A DNA stretch of 45,251 nt from Chitinophagales bacterium (GTDB lineage: Bacteria > Bacteroidota > Bacteroidia > Chitinophagales > UBA2359): the NCBI GenBank assembly GCA_020628375.1, contig JAHDFD010000013.1, positions 44,507 through 89,757 of the forward strand, read 5' to 3'. Below the pieces are notes generated by a model, which was not told where the DNA came from, made no database searches, and saw only the letters and a program-made list of their open reading frames with translations. Shown here one piece after another: positions 32,572 through 43,000 of this stretch. How positions within the stretch are numbered: position 1 is the first letter of the stretch; every line of letters starts with the position of its first letter. The position numbers were made by a program, and so were the translations under genes.

Positions 32572-35277
32572 TTAGCCCATCAATTTCTGCAAGCTCATTG
32601 CTACACTCATGTCGCCGTCAATTTTAAGTTTACCAGTCATCATTGCATTCATCGGATTCATTTTTCCTTTTAGTATAGATTTAAAATCAGCAAAATCGAC
32701 CGTAATTGTACAATCAGCTTCTTTATTAGATTGAGAAATAAGGTTTTGGGCTGTAGTTCCATCTACATAAATGAAATATTCTTCAGAACCATCCGGTAAT
32801 TTTATTTTCAGCTTTTTACCAATGGCATTTACATTTCCTGCCTTTTCTACAATTTTATCATAAATTCTATTGAAAGAAGCACCATTATCTAGAGAACCAT
32901 TTCCTGAAGAGGCTGCAGGTGCTTTTGCTGCCTGATAACCAACATCGTCGATGACCATTTTTGCAATTATGTTTCTCATCACCTGCGAAGTACCTGCTCC
33001 TATAGTTCCCACTCGGCAATCGCGATAAAAGCGTGCCATTGGGTAAGCTTCTGTAAAGCCATAACCACCAAAGAACTGCAAGCACTTAGAAGCTACTTCA
33101 TTCACTTTTTCGGTAACCAAAAGTTTCCCCATTGAGCAAAGCTTCACATCGTAAATTCCATCAGCGTAAATCTTACAACATTGATAAACAAATGACTTCA
33201 ATGCGGTTACTTCTGCCATCATGGTTGCCATTCTGTGTCTTAACACCTGAAATCTGTTAATACTTCTACCGAAAGCTTTTCTTTCAGACATATATTTCAA
33301 ACTTTCTTCAAAAGCGTTTTCCATACTGGCAATACCCGCGGGAAGTGCAACTAAGCGTTCTAATTGCAGACCATTCATCAGATAATAAAATCCTTTTCCT
33401 TCGTCACCGATAAGATTAGAAACCGGAACTTTTACGCTATCGAAACTCAATTCGGCGGTATCTGAACTCCACCAGCCCAATTTCTTTATTTTTCTTGCCG
33501 AAACACCTTCTGCATTTCGATCAATAATTAACAAGCTTACTCCTGCTGCACCTAAGCTTGGATTAGTTTTTACAACGGTAATGATAAAATCGCCATAAAC
33601 GGCATTGGTTATGAATGTTTTAGAACCATCGACTATATAAAATTCGCCACTTTCATCTTTGATCGCTTTGGTTCTTATATTCTGAACATCGGAGCCTGCA
33701 CCTGGTTCGGTGATTCCAATTGAAGCTAACCATTCGCCCGATATAATTTTTGGTAAATATTTTTGCTTTAATTCTTCGCTGGCATATTTCAGAATATAAG
33801 GAGAAGACATATATTGGGTTACTTGCTGTGTAATGGCAAACCCTCCACTATTGGTTCTTCCTAATTCTTCATTGAAAATAACATCATAGAAAAAATCCAA
33901 GCCTTTTCCTCCATATTCTTCGGGATAAGACAAACCTAAGAAGCCCATATCACCCATTTTTTTCCAGATTTCTTTTGGTGTTCTTCTATTGGCTTCCCAT
34001 TCTTCGATGTTGGGTAAAACTTCTTTTTTCAGAAATGCTCTCAAACTTTCGCGGAACATCTCGTGTTCTTCGCTTAGTTCTACAATAGCACACGCATTAT
34101 TTGAACTTTCACTATTATAGGCGACACCGTCAATTGCCATTTTAGCAATGATCTCACAAAGTATTTCTGAAGTTCCTCCACCAATAGGACCAAGACGATT
34201 ATCGCGATACATTCTTGCTAAAGGATATTCTTCGGTAAAACCATAACCACCAAACATTTGTAAACAACCATCGGCAACTCTTAATGCCAAGTCTGATGAA
34301 TTCAGCTTAGCCATTGCAGCTTCTTTTACAATGTATTGCCCCTGATCGAAGCGTTTACATAAATCGTAGTTAAATAGTTTTTGGACTTCTGTTTCGCTTG
34401 CCATATTGGCGATATCGTGTCTGAGTGCCTGAAACTTATTGATGGGTCTTCCGAAGGCTTCTCTTTCTGACATATACTGTAATGCCTTTTCCATTGCAAA
34501 CTCTGCTGAAGCCACTCCTGAAACTGCCATAATTAACCTTTCAAGAACAAAATGCTGCATAATATACAAGAATCCCTGCCCTTCATTTCCGATCAGGTTT
34601 TCAGCAGGAACTTTTACATCTACAAAGCTAATTTCACCGGTATCTGAAGCATGCCAGCCAAGCTTTTCAATATTGGTTGCGCTTAATCCTTCTGTATTCC
34701 TATCGACTAAGAACAGAGAAAGAGGTGCTTTGTCTTCAGTGGAACTTTGACTTTCCATTTTAGCCGCAACAACTAAGAAATCGGAATAAACACCATTGGT
34801 AATAAAGGTTTTCGCGCCATTAATAATGTAATGATCACCTTCTTTTTTTGCTGTTGTTTGTAGTGCCTGTACGTCGGAACCAGTATTCGGTTCTGTAATA
34901 CAAAGGCAACCTATTTTCGTTCCTTCGATTCCCGGAATAAGATATTTTTCTTTCTGAGTTTCGTTAGCTACATTATTCAGGTAAGGCAAAACAACATAAG
35001 GATGCACCATCATAGAAGCTGAAAAGCCACCTGAATTTAAGCGCGCCAATTCTTCCAGGAAAATAACTGAGTAAAAGAAGTCAACTTCTAAACCACCATA
35101 TTTTTCAGGAAACATTAAACCGAAATAGCCCATTTCACCCATTTTAGAAAATATCTCACGAGGAATTTTACGGTCACCTTCCCATTGATCGATATGAGGT
35201 GCTAATTCTTTTTCACAAAATGCTCTTAGTGAGCTTCTGAATAATTCGTGTTCTTCGGTAAAATAGTATTGTTGCAT
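32572..35277 (-). CDS. Double acyl-CoA dehydrogenase fused to an SCP2 domain
   Basis: The 901-residue product has two complete FAD-dependent acyl-CoA dehydrogenase domains (about 1-385 and 395-780) and a C-terminal SCP2 sterol/lipid-carrier domain (about 800-901: 'KLKIKLPDGSEEYFIYVDG', 'MNAMMTGKLKIDGDM'). Each ACAD half has the FAD-binding 'ITEPNTGSDV/ITEPGAGSDV' segment and 'FGGYGFTE'. The usual catalytic Glu of medium-chain enzymes is replaced ('IGGGTS', 'IGAGTS'). A Glu is present in 'VLERLIM' and 'QLERLVA', the isovaleryl-CoA dehydrogenase position. Both halves therefore look active and of IVD type. Single ACADs are ~380 residues, so this is an unusual fusion. It lies 11 bp downstream of the DUF4435 gene. 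Confidence 0.9.
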   Translation of the reverse strand: MQQYYFTEEHELFRSSLRAFCEKELAPHIDQWEGDRKIPREIFSKMGEMGYFGLMFPEKYGGLEVDFFYSVIFLEELARLNSGGFSASMMVHPYVVLPYLNNVANETQKEKYLIPGIEGTKIGCLCITEPNTGSDVQALQTTAKKEGDHYIINGAKTFITNGVYSDFLVVAAKMESQSSTEDKAPLSLFLVDRNTEGLSATNIEKLGWHASDTGEISFVDVKVPAENLIGNEGQGFLYIMQHFVLERLIMAVSGVASAEFAMEKALQYMSEREAFGRPINKFQALRHDIANMASETEVQKLFNYDLCKRFDQGQYIVKEAAMAKLNSSDLALRVADGCLQMFGGYGFTEEYPLARMYRDNRLGPIGGGTSEILCEIIAKMAIDGVAYNSESSNNACAIVELSEEHEMFRESLRAFLKKEVLPNIEEWEANRRTPKEIWKKMGDMGFLGLSYPEEYGGKGLDFFYDVIFNEELGRTNSGGFAITQQVTQYMSSPYILKYASEELKQKYLPKIISGEWLASIGITEPGAGSDVQNIRTKAIKDESGEFYIVDGSKTFITNAVYGDFIITVVKTNPSLGAAGVSLLIIDRNAEGVSARKIKKLGWWSSDTAELSFDSVKVPVSNLIGDEGKGFYYLMNGLQLERLVALPAGIASMENAFEESLKYMSERKAFGRSINRFQVLRHRMATMMAEVTALKSFVYQCCKIYADGIYDVKLCSMGKLLVTEKVNEVASKCLQFFGGYGFTEAYPMARFYRDCRVGTIGAGTSQVMRNIIAKMVIDDVGYQAAKAPAASSGNGSLDNGASFNRIYDKIVEKAGNVNAIGKKLKIKLPDGSEEYFIYVDGTTAQNLISQSNKEADCTITVDFADFKSILKGKMNPMNAMMTGKLKIDGDMSVAMSLQKLMG

Positions 35278-35288
35278 AGGATATTATT

Positions 35289-36317
35289 TTATGTTGTTCG
35301 TTGAATTCCTGTCTCGAAAAGGCTGATATAATTATCTAAATCATTTCTTAGCTTTTGAAATAAAAAACAATTTGTAAATTCGGTATTAAGTTCTAAGACT
35401 GTTCTAATGTTAGTTATTAAATTCACAAATTCGTCTCTCACATCATTTTGTCTATCTACTTCTACAAAACTTTGTGAAATATCTTGATGAGTTTTCCTTT
35501 TAAAATTATCGAAGAGAGGATTAAGAAACATTAAGATTACATTATCTTTCAAAGTATGACCTTTTATAAAAAGATATGTATTTTCCTCTGTTAAACCTAA
35601 GTTGTTCAACTCTGTTTTAAATTGTTCAATTTGGTTAGTTTCGTTTGGAAAAGTCTGTTCTAATTCTAAAATCTTAGTTTGTACTTTGTCATTTAAATGA
35701 ATAAATTCATTTTCTCCATATCCAAAAACATTAATTCTATCTTCAAATCTAACTTCACTACAAAAGTCTTCGATATTAAAATAATTGAAATTTTGAATTT
35801 TATACAAATAAACTGACCATAAAAACAGAGGGTAAATTACTTTAGAATATTGAGCCATAAATTTGGGTATATCCATAAAATATTCCGTTCGATTTGTAGC
35901 CTTTACAAGTACAGATTGTAAACTTTCTGCATAACAGTATAAATTTTCTATTGAATACGTATAAGTTTGAAAGATGTATGGATTAGCATTTATTATTGAG
36001 GAATTATCTGTTGCATCACGCAATAAATAATCATAATCACTATCTACACAAAGAATTAAATATTTACCTAAGTTTTTCTCATTTATTAAATCTAAAAGTG
36101 CTTTTTTCCCTGTTTTTAAATTTGTTACTGAAGGAATATTTATATTGAATCGGAAACCATATTTTTCATAAGGTGCTAAAATCGCATACCAAAACCCAAT
36201 ATCTTCATAGCCTTCAACATAAACCTCAATTTCTGTAAATTCATTTCCTTGATAAAGGTCTATTGCTTCGGAATACTCTGAACTTAATATGTCATTATAT
36301 CTAGTAATTTCAGGCAT
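35289..36317 (-). CDS. DUF4435 (TOPRIM-like) protein, PARIS AriB-like effector candidate
   Basis: The 342-residue product has a DUF4435-type N-terminal domain. E35 ('VYVEGYEDIGFW') and the DxDxD at D92, D94, D96 ('CVDSDYDY') match the Glu...DxD metal site of TOPRIM nucleases; a helical C-terminal half follows. Its ATG overlaps the stop of the ATPase gene (TAATG), so the two are translated together. ATPase + DUF4435 is the layout of PARIS, where AriA senses phage anti-restriction proteins and releases the AriB nuclease. The family call rests on these motifs and the pairing; membership of PARIS proper is inference. Confidence 0.7.
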   Translation of the reverse strand: MPEITRYNDILSSEYSEAIDLYQGNEFTEIEVYVEGYEDIGFWYAILAPYEKYGFRFNINIPSVTNLKTGKKALLDLINEKNLGKYLILCVDSDYDYLLRDATDNSSIINANPYIFQTYTYSIENLYCYAESLQSVLVKATNRTEYFMDIPKFMAQYSKVIYPLFLWSVYLYKIQNFNYFNIEDFCSEVRFEDRINVFGYGENEFIHLNDKVQTKILELEQTFPNETNQIEQFKTELNNLGLTEENTYLFIKGHTLKDNVILMFLNPLFDNFKRKTHQDISQSFVEVDRQNDVRDEFVNLITNIRTVLELNTEFTNCFLFQKLRNDLDNYISLFETGIQRTT

Positions 36318-37171
36318 TAAGCAGTAATAACATTTTGAGTTTTTCTGATTAAATCTCTTACTTCAAAAACTTTATCTAACCAACCATTCATAGCTATTCC
36401 TGGAGAGTGACTTGCTATAATTATTTGACAATGAGGATTCAATGTTCTTATATAATTAATCAAATTTCTTTGCCAATCAATATGAAGCGATAATTCTGGT
36501 TCGTCTAACAATAAAATTGATGGTTGTTGGTATTGTAATAATGTGCTTAGCAGAATAATCAATAACTGTTTTTCTCCTGAAGAAAGTTGATAGACATTAA
36601 CTGGTTCTTTATTTTCATTTAAGAAAGAAAGTTCATTTACATTTTCATTGACTATTTTATGGGAATAACTAAATGCCTGATTGATTAAATTGTAAAAGTT
36701 ATGAATGTTGAGGTTTTCATATTTATTTGAAACATCTAGTTTATAGTTAAGGTAAAATATCTGAAGTCGATTCAAATATAAATCAAGGTTTGTTGTAACT
36801 CTTTTATCTCTAATTGCTGCTAAATCAGATTTACTTCTAAGCTGAATATCAAATGTTTTTATGTGTTCTAAAAAGTAAAAGTTTGTTTTGACTTCAATTC
36901 CGTTTTCATCTTCAGTTACATTTGCTATTAACTTTGAATCTCTATTCTCTTTAGAGAAATTAGTTGTAACTTTTATATTATTTATGTTTTTAACTTTTTT
37001 AAATGCTCCAAAAGGTTGAGCATCAATAATTCCTTCTAAAATTGTACTCTTACCAATACCATTTATCCCAGCCAAGATATTTACATCATCGTGTAATTCC
37101 CAATCTAAATTGTACTTACGGAATAAGTCTTTTATCTCGACTTTTTCTATGACAAACTTTGGATTTTCCAT
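36317..37171 (-). CDS. AAA/ABC-type ATPase, PARIS AriA-like sensor candidate
   Basis: The 284-residue product is an AAA_15/AAA_21-type ATPase with Walker A ('GINGIGKST', about 35-43), ABC-like signature ('LSSGEKQ'), Walker B ('SILLLDEPELSLH') and a switch His ('ASHSPGI'). It lacks the long coiled-coil insert of SMC proteins. It is followed by and overlaps a DUF4435 gene, as in two-gene PARIS-like systems. It is shorter than I would expect for AriA, so a related OLD/Septu-like or new pair is possible. A terminator (37190-37236) separates it from fadH. A TATCTTTA box (37176-37183) lies 4 bp before the ATG, suggesting a very short leader. Confidence 0.75.
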   Translation of the reverse strand: MENPKFVIEKVEIKDLFRKYNLDWELHDDVNILAGINGIGKSTILEGIIDAQPFGAFKKVKNINNIKVTTNFSKENRDSKLIANVTEDENGIEVKTNFYFLEHIKTFDIQLRSKSDLAAIRDKRVTTNLDLYLNRLQIFYLNYKLDVSNKYENLNIHNFYNLINQAFSYSHKIVNENVNELSFLNENKEPVNVYQLSSGEKQLLIILLSTLLQYQQPSILLLDEPELSLHIDWQRNLINYIRTLNPHCQIIIASHSPGIAMNGWLDKVFEVRDLIRKTQNVITA

Positions 37172-37175
37172 TTTG

Positions 37176-37183
37176 TAAAGATA
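37176..37183 (-). promoter_or_regulatory. Possible -7 box of the ATPase-DUF4435 pair
   Basis: TATCTTTA on the minus strand is one base off TAnnTTTG. It is so close to the ATG that the mRNA would be nearly leaderless. Confidence 0.3.
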
Positions 37184-37189
37184 ACCTCA

Positions 37190-37236
37190 TTTAAAAAAGC
37201 AAGCGAATATCAATTCTTCTAGTTCGATATTCGCTT
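37190..37236 (-). terminator. Rho-independent terminator of fadH
   Basis: A perfect 11-bp stem (AAGCGAATATC 37201-37211 with 37226-37236) is followed on the minus strand by GCTTTTTT. It isolates the downstream ATPase-DUF4435 pair as its own transcription unit. Confidence 0.85.
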
Positions 37237-37263
37237 AATTAAAATATTTATTTAAAAATTCTT

Positions 37264-39288
<2,025 letters not shown>

Positions 39289-39343
39289 TTAGAAAATTAG
39301 AAACTGAGATATTGTGGGATAGATTTTATATTTAATGAAAAAA

Positions 39344-40006
39344 CTATTTAAAAAGTTGATTTAATTGAATAGAAAAATCTTTAATTACCAATGAATGAAC
39401 TTCTTGATGTTCCTCGTAAATTTCATGTATTTGCATTTTTTGTAGTTCGCTTTTATATACTTCTAAGGTTTTCAACTCTGGATCGATCAACCAAAACTCT
39501 TTAACTCCTTGCTCTCCGTATAATTTCATTTTCGTAACTCGATCTGTTTTTTTATTTCCTGATAGAATTTCTACAATGAAATCTGGAACACCATTTACGC
39601 TTTTATCACTGATTATGTCTAAGTTTTTATTTGCAACGAATAAAATATCCGGCTGTGCAACATTTTCTTCGTTGAAATATACGTCAGTAGGAGCACAAAG
39701 TGCTTCTCCACACTTATTAGCCTTCAAAAAAAGGCATATTTCAAAAAACAACTCTCTTAAAATTCTTTGGTGTTTAATAGATGGTGCAGGCATAAATGTT
39801 AGTTTTCCATTTAATAGTTGGTAAGGGATTCCTTCAGGAAGAGAAAAATATTCTTCGGCTGAATAAATATGATCTTCTTTAATATTGAACAGCACATGAT
39901 GACCATTTTCTCTGAATAATAATTGTCCTTTTCTTATTTCGAGAAAATCTGCTCCATTCAGCAATTCGTTTAAAGTTTCGTTATTGATGGGTTTAAGTTC
40001 AAGCAT
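39344..40006 (-). CDS. Uma2 family (DUF820) putative endonuclease
   Basis: The 220-residue product has the Uma2/DUF820 core of the PD-(D/E)XK superfamily: 'EGIPYQLLNGKLTFMPAPS', 'APTDVYFNEENVAQPDILFV' (catalytic Asp), 'PDFIVEILSGNKKTDRVTK' (Glu and Lys) and 'YGEQGVKEFWLIDPE'. Such genes are abundant in cyanobacteria and scattered in Bacteroidota; their role is unproven, although mobile or nuclease function is predicted. It lies between fadH and the SDR gene on the same strand, 14 bp after the SDR gene, so it may be co-transcribed with metabolic genes. Confidence 0.9.
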   Translation of the reverse strand: MLELKPINNETLNELLNGADFLEIRKGQLLFRENGHHVLFNIKEDHIYSAEEYFSLPEGIPYQLLNGKLTFMPAPSIKHQRILRELFFEICLFLKANKCGEALCAPTDVYFNEENVAQPDILFVANKNLDIISDKSVNGVPDFIVEILSGNKKTDRVTKMKLYGEQGVKEFWLIDPELKTLEVYKSELQKMQIHEIYEEHQEVHSLVIKDFSIQLNQLFK

Positions 40007-40020
40007 AATTCTTATAAACT

Positions 40021-40803
40021 TTATTCTGTAAATTTAAATAAATCGCCTGAAAGTCGGTGTCCTCCATCAACATAGATCGTTTCACCTGTAATATAACTGC
40101 TAAGTGGGCTTGAAAGAAACAGGACTAAATTCGCAACATCTTCATTTGTCCCCAACCGTTGCATAGGAATAGATTTTCGAACTTCTTCTATATCAAAAAC
40201 ACCATCTTCGTAAGTATCTAAACCTGAAGAATTAATTACTCCAGGTGCAATAGCATTAATTCTGATCTTGTGTTTACACCATTCTACAGAAAGCGATTTA
40301 GTTAAATTATCTACGCCTGCCCTTGCTGCCCCGGTATGTGCCATACCCGGAAAACCTCTGTAAATATTGGCAATTATATTAACGATAATACCATTTTTCT
40401 GAGGAATAAAGAAGCTGTTCGCCATCGCCTTAGTCATATAGAAAGTACCGTTCAAATTATTATTGATGACTGCATTCCATCCATTTTCGGAAATATACTC
40501 TGCAAACATTGGAAATTGCCCGCCCGCATTATTCACAAGTATATCTAATTGTCCGTAAGTATCTTTAATGTTTTCTACAACGTTTTCTATTTCCTTGGTT
40601 TTACGAATATCACAGGGAACATAAGCACATTCACCGATCTCATTTAAACTTAATGCTGCTTCACTCAAAAGATCTTCCTTTCGGGAAATTATCATCAATT
40701 TTGCTCCAAAGCTTAAGAACATTTTTGAAATGGCATAACCAATTCCGCTCCTTCCTCCAGTAACCAATACTACTTTATCTTTAAACAAGTCTTTTTGAAA
40801 CAT
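40021..40803 (-). CDS. SDR oxidoreductase, 2,4-dienoyl-CoA reductase-like
   Basis: The 260-residue short-chain dehydrogenase has cofactor motif 'GGRSGIGYA' and 'NNAGGQFP'. The second half resembles the DECR group ('AARAGVDNLTKSLSVEW', compare 'SAKAGVEAMSKSLAAEW' of mammalian DECR1). The usual Tyr-x3-Lys pair is absent: the DECR1 Lys214 position is Arg. Arg here appears to be a feature of a subfamily rather than damage. Possible role: reduction of an enoyl- or dienoyl-CoA, or another step of the neighbouring acyl-CoA pathway. Confidence 0.8.
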   Translation of the reverse strand: MFQKDLFKDKVVLVTGGRSGIGYAISKMFLSFGAKLMIISRKEDLLSEAALSLNEIGECAYVPCDIRKTKEIENVVENIKDTYGQLDILVNNAGGQFPMFAEYISENGWNAVINNNLNGTFYMTKAMANSFFIPQKNGIIVNIIANIYRGFPGMAHTGAARAGVDNLTKSLSVEWCKHKIRINAIAPGVINSSGLDTYEDGVFDIEEVRKSIPMQRLGTNEDVANLVLFLSSPLSSYITGETIYVDGGHRLSGDLFKFTE

Positions 40804-40860
40804 GATCTAATTTTTGAAATATAATTTTAGGGGTAGTGACTCAAATATAAGGCTGTGAAG

Positions 40861-40882
40861 GTTTTGGTCAAGAGACCAAAAC
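40861..40882. repeat. Perfect 9-bp hairpin upstream of the SDR gene
   Basis: GTTTTGGTC pairs with GACCAAAAC across an AAGA loop. On the minus strand it reads GTC-TCTT-GAC, the same GTCTCNNGAC core as in the structured elements at 20417 and 29156. The flanks are not similar, so the relation is uncertain. Confidence 0.4.
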
Positions 40883-40985
40883 AGGTATTTTACTCTGCTG
40901 CGTCTCCCGACCTGCAGATATTTAGCTAAGATTTTCTGATTTAAATCAAAATAACTTCCATCCTTACTTCTGCTTCACCGCCATT

Positions 40986-41846
40986 TTAGGAAACTCGATT
41001 CATTTCCAAAATAGTTCTGGCTTCTTCTATCGAAGCAATTTCTGCACCAAGTGTATGAGCAAGATTTACTCCTGCTTCAACTAATTCTCCATTTGACTTA
41101 GCCATTTCGCCATTCGGCAAATAGAAATTATCTTCTAAACCTACTCTGAAACTTCCTCCCATAGCTATTGCTGCTGCACTCATTGCCCATTGTTTACGAC
41201 TAATGGTAATAACCTGCCAATGCGCACCATCTGGAATACTTTGTTTTTGGTGAACAAGGTTTTCAACCGTTGCTGGAATTCCTCCAAGTACCCCCATTAC
41301 GAAACTGAAACACAATTTTTTCTTAATAACACCCATATTGATCAACGGCATAGCGTTATTAATGTGTCCGTTGTCAAAAACTTCCATTTCGGGCATAATA
41401 TCCGATTCGTTCATTCTTTCTAAAACGAATTTTATGGTACTGAATGGATTTTCAAATACCGCATCGAAGTAAAATTGCTGCTTCGACTTCGAATAAATCG
41501 CATAGTTCATGCTTCCCATATTCAGGGCTGCCATTTCTGGTTTAGTTAATGGTAAATGTGCTGTTCTTTCTTCTTTGCTAATCCCAATTGCTCCAGTAGA
41601 ATAGTTGATAATTATATTTGGACAATGTTTTCTAACTTCGGCTGTAATTTCCTGAAAAACTTCAGGGCGCCAACTAGGCATTCCATTTTCTTCGCGTGCA
41701 TGAATATGTACAATTGAAGCGCCTGCATCTCTTGCTCTTTTGGCTTCCTCACCGAGTTCTTTGGGCGTATAAGGTAAATAAGGACATTGTGCTCGTGTTG
41801 TTGCGGCACCTGTTAATGCACAAGATAGAATTAGTTTTTTTCGCAT
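40986..41846 (-). CDS. BKACE family enzyme (3-keto-5-aminohexanoate cleavage-like)
   Basis: The 286-residue product matches the beta-keto acid cleavage enzyme family along its length: 'LTGAATTRAQCPYLPYTP', Zn-binding 'VHIHAR' near residue 47, and 'GLEDNFYLP' with the third ligand Glu. Family members condense a beta-keto acid with acetyl-CoA to give acetoacetate plus a CoA ester. The substrate varies and is not readable here; Kce (lysine fermentation) is the archetype. The context of hydratase and carboxylase genes suggests a role in acyl-CoA breakdown. 8-bp tandem arrays lie directly upstream. Confidence 0.92.
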   Translation of the reverse strand: MRKKLILSCALTGAATTRAQCPYLPYTPKELGEEAKRARDAGASIVHIHAREENGMPSWRPEVFQEITAEVRKHCPNIIINYSTGAIGISKEERTAHLPLTKPEMAALNMGSMNYAIYSKSKQQFYFDAVFENPFSTIKFVLERMNESDIMPEMEVFDNGHINNAMPLINMGVIKKKLCFSFVMGVLGGIPATVENLVHQKQSIPDGAHWQVITISRKQWAMSAAAIAMGGSFRVGLEDNFYLPNGEMAKSNGELVEAGVNLAHTLGAEIASIEEARTILEMNRVS

Positions 41847-41871
41847 TTATTTAAGTTTATGTTCTTTTGAT

Positions 41872-41958
41872 GATTAGACTGTTAGACTGTTAGACTGTTA
41901 GACTGTTAGATATGAGACTATGAGACTATGAGACTATGAGATTTTGAGATTTTGAGAT
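41872..41958. repeat. Three adjoining 8-bp tandem arrays
   Basis: Successive runs of GACTGTTA (about four copies), GAGACTAT (three) and GAGATTTT (two and a partial) lie 26-112 bp before the BKACE start. All units are 8 bp and similar, as if each array arose from the one before. Eight-bp units in a leader or promoter can change length by slippage. Confidence 0.85.
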
Positions 41959-42005
41959 TAAAATAATAGACTTTAAAACGTTTTTGACTATGGTAAATTG
42001 AAAAA

Positions 42006-42027
42006 GCCCTGAGCGCAGTCGAAGGGC
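42006..42027. repeat. Dispersed Bacteroidota palindrome (GCCCT...AGGGC)
   Basis: GCCCTGAGCGCAG followed by TCGAAGGGC is the short imperfect palindrome found between genes in many Bacteroidota. The rest of the 290-bp gap (41847-42136) beyond this and the 8-bp arrays shows no gene. Confidence 0.6.
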
Positions 42028-42136
42028 ATATTATAATAGAAATAGTTCTAAAGTTAAATATATAAATAGAAAATTCATCATTACACCAATTTCTCTAAAG
42101 TCCTTTTTTGATATATTAATTTATTGAAACTATACT

Positions 42137-42955
42137 TTACTCTCCGATCCAATTGGCTTTTCTTTTTTCTCTGAAAGCCGTTAATCCCTCTTGCCCATCT
42201 TTACTGGCAATACATTTTTTAAGCATTTCTAATAAATATTCGTGTTCGGAAGCTTGTTGGGTAATTTTATCATAAGCTGCCAACCCCAATCGAATTGCAG
42301 TTGGTGAATTTTGTTTCAGCTCTTCGATTATTTCAGTTACAACACTATCAATATTATCTGAAGAAGCAACATGCGTTGCCAAACCATATTCATAAGCTTT
42401 CTGTACAGGTAAATTATATCCTCGAATACACCAATCGATTACCTTTCTTGCAGGCATTACTTTTAATAAAGCAGCCATCACTTGCATCGGGTACAAGCCT
42501 CTTTTTACTTCTGGCAAGCCAAACTTAACAGTATCTAAAGCGACAACATAAGTACTCCCTGCCAAAAAGAAGAAACCACCTGCATAAACATCACCTGTAA
42601 CCTGAGCAATTACTGGTTTATGCACTTTATTGAACATTTCAGCCATTAGTACTTCTCCATCAGGTTGTGGTATAGTTGAATCATTTTCTTCAATGATTCC
42701 GGCAAAAGCTTTTAAATCCGCACCAGCACAGAATACTTTTCCCTTTGCTTTTAAAACAATAGTCCATACAGCAGAAGTAAAATGAGCATAGTGTAATGCA
42801 TAAGCAATTTCATTCATCATTTGTGGATGAAGCGCATTTCTTTTCTTTTCTCTGTTTAATGTAATTGTTAAAACCTTATCATTTTCTTCAATTTCAAGAA
42901 ATGCAAAATTTTGTTCGTGTAAATTTTGTATTTGTTCTTTGGTATATAAATTCAT
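42137..42955 (-). CDS. Enoyl-CoA hydratase/isomerase family protein
   Basis: The 272-residue crotonase-fold protein has 'LTITLNREKKRNAL', the oxyanion-hole region 'FCAGADLKAF' and 'QVTGDVYAGGFF'. Position next to the carboxylase subunit fits a methylglutaconyl-CoA hydratase of the leucine/isovalerate (liu) pathway. The family is broad and the active-site Glu pair is not clear (the second acid site reads 'GLPEVKRGLYP'), so only the family is certain. Same strand as the carboxylase, 45 bp after it. Confidence 0.85.
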   Translation of the reverse strand: MNLYTKEQIQNLHEQNFAFLEIEENDKVLTITLNREKKRNALHPQMMNEIAYALHYAHFTSAVWTIVLKAKGKVFCAGADLKAFAGIIEENDSTIPQPDGEVLMAEMFNKVHKPVIAQVTGDVYAGGFFFLAGSTYVVALDTVKFGLPEVKRGLYPMQVMAALLKVMPARKVIDWCIRGYNLPVQKAYEYGLATHVASSDNIDSVVTEIIEELKQNSPTAIRLGLAAYDKITQQASEHEYLLEMLKKCIASKDGQEGLTAFREKRKANWIGE

Positions 42956-43000
42956 TATAGTTTTATTAATTCAAGGTTAATACGGTAGTTATTATAATGG

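Noticed and set aside
41872..41958. CRISPR array
   Set aside because: The repeats are 8 bp and contiguous with no spacers and no cas genes nearby; a microsatellite is the right reading.
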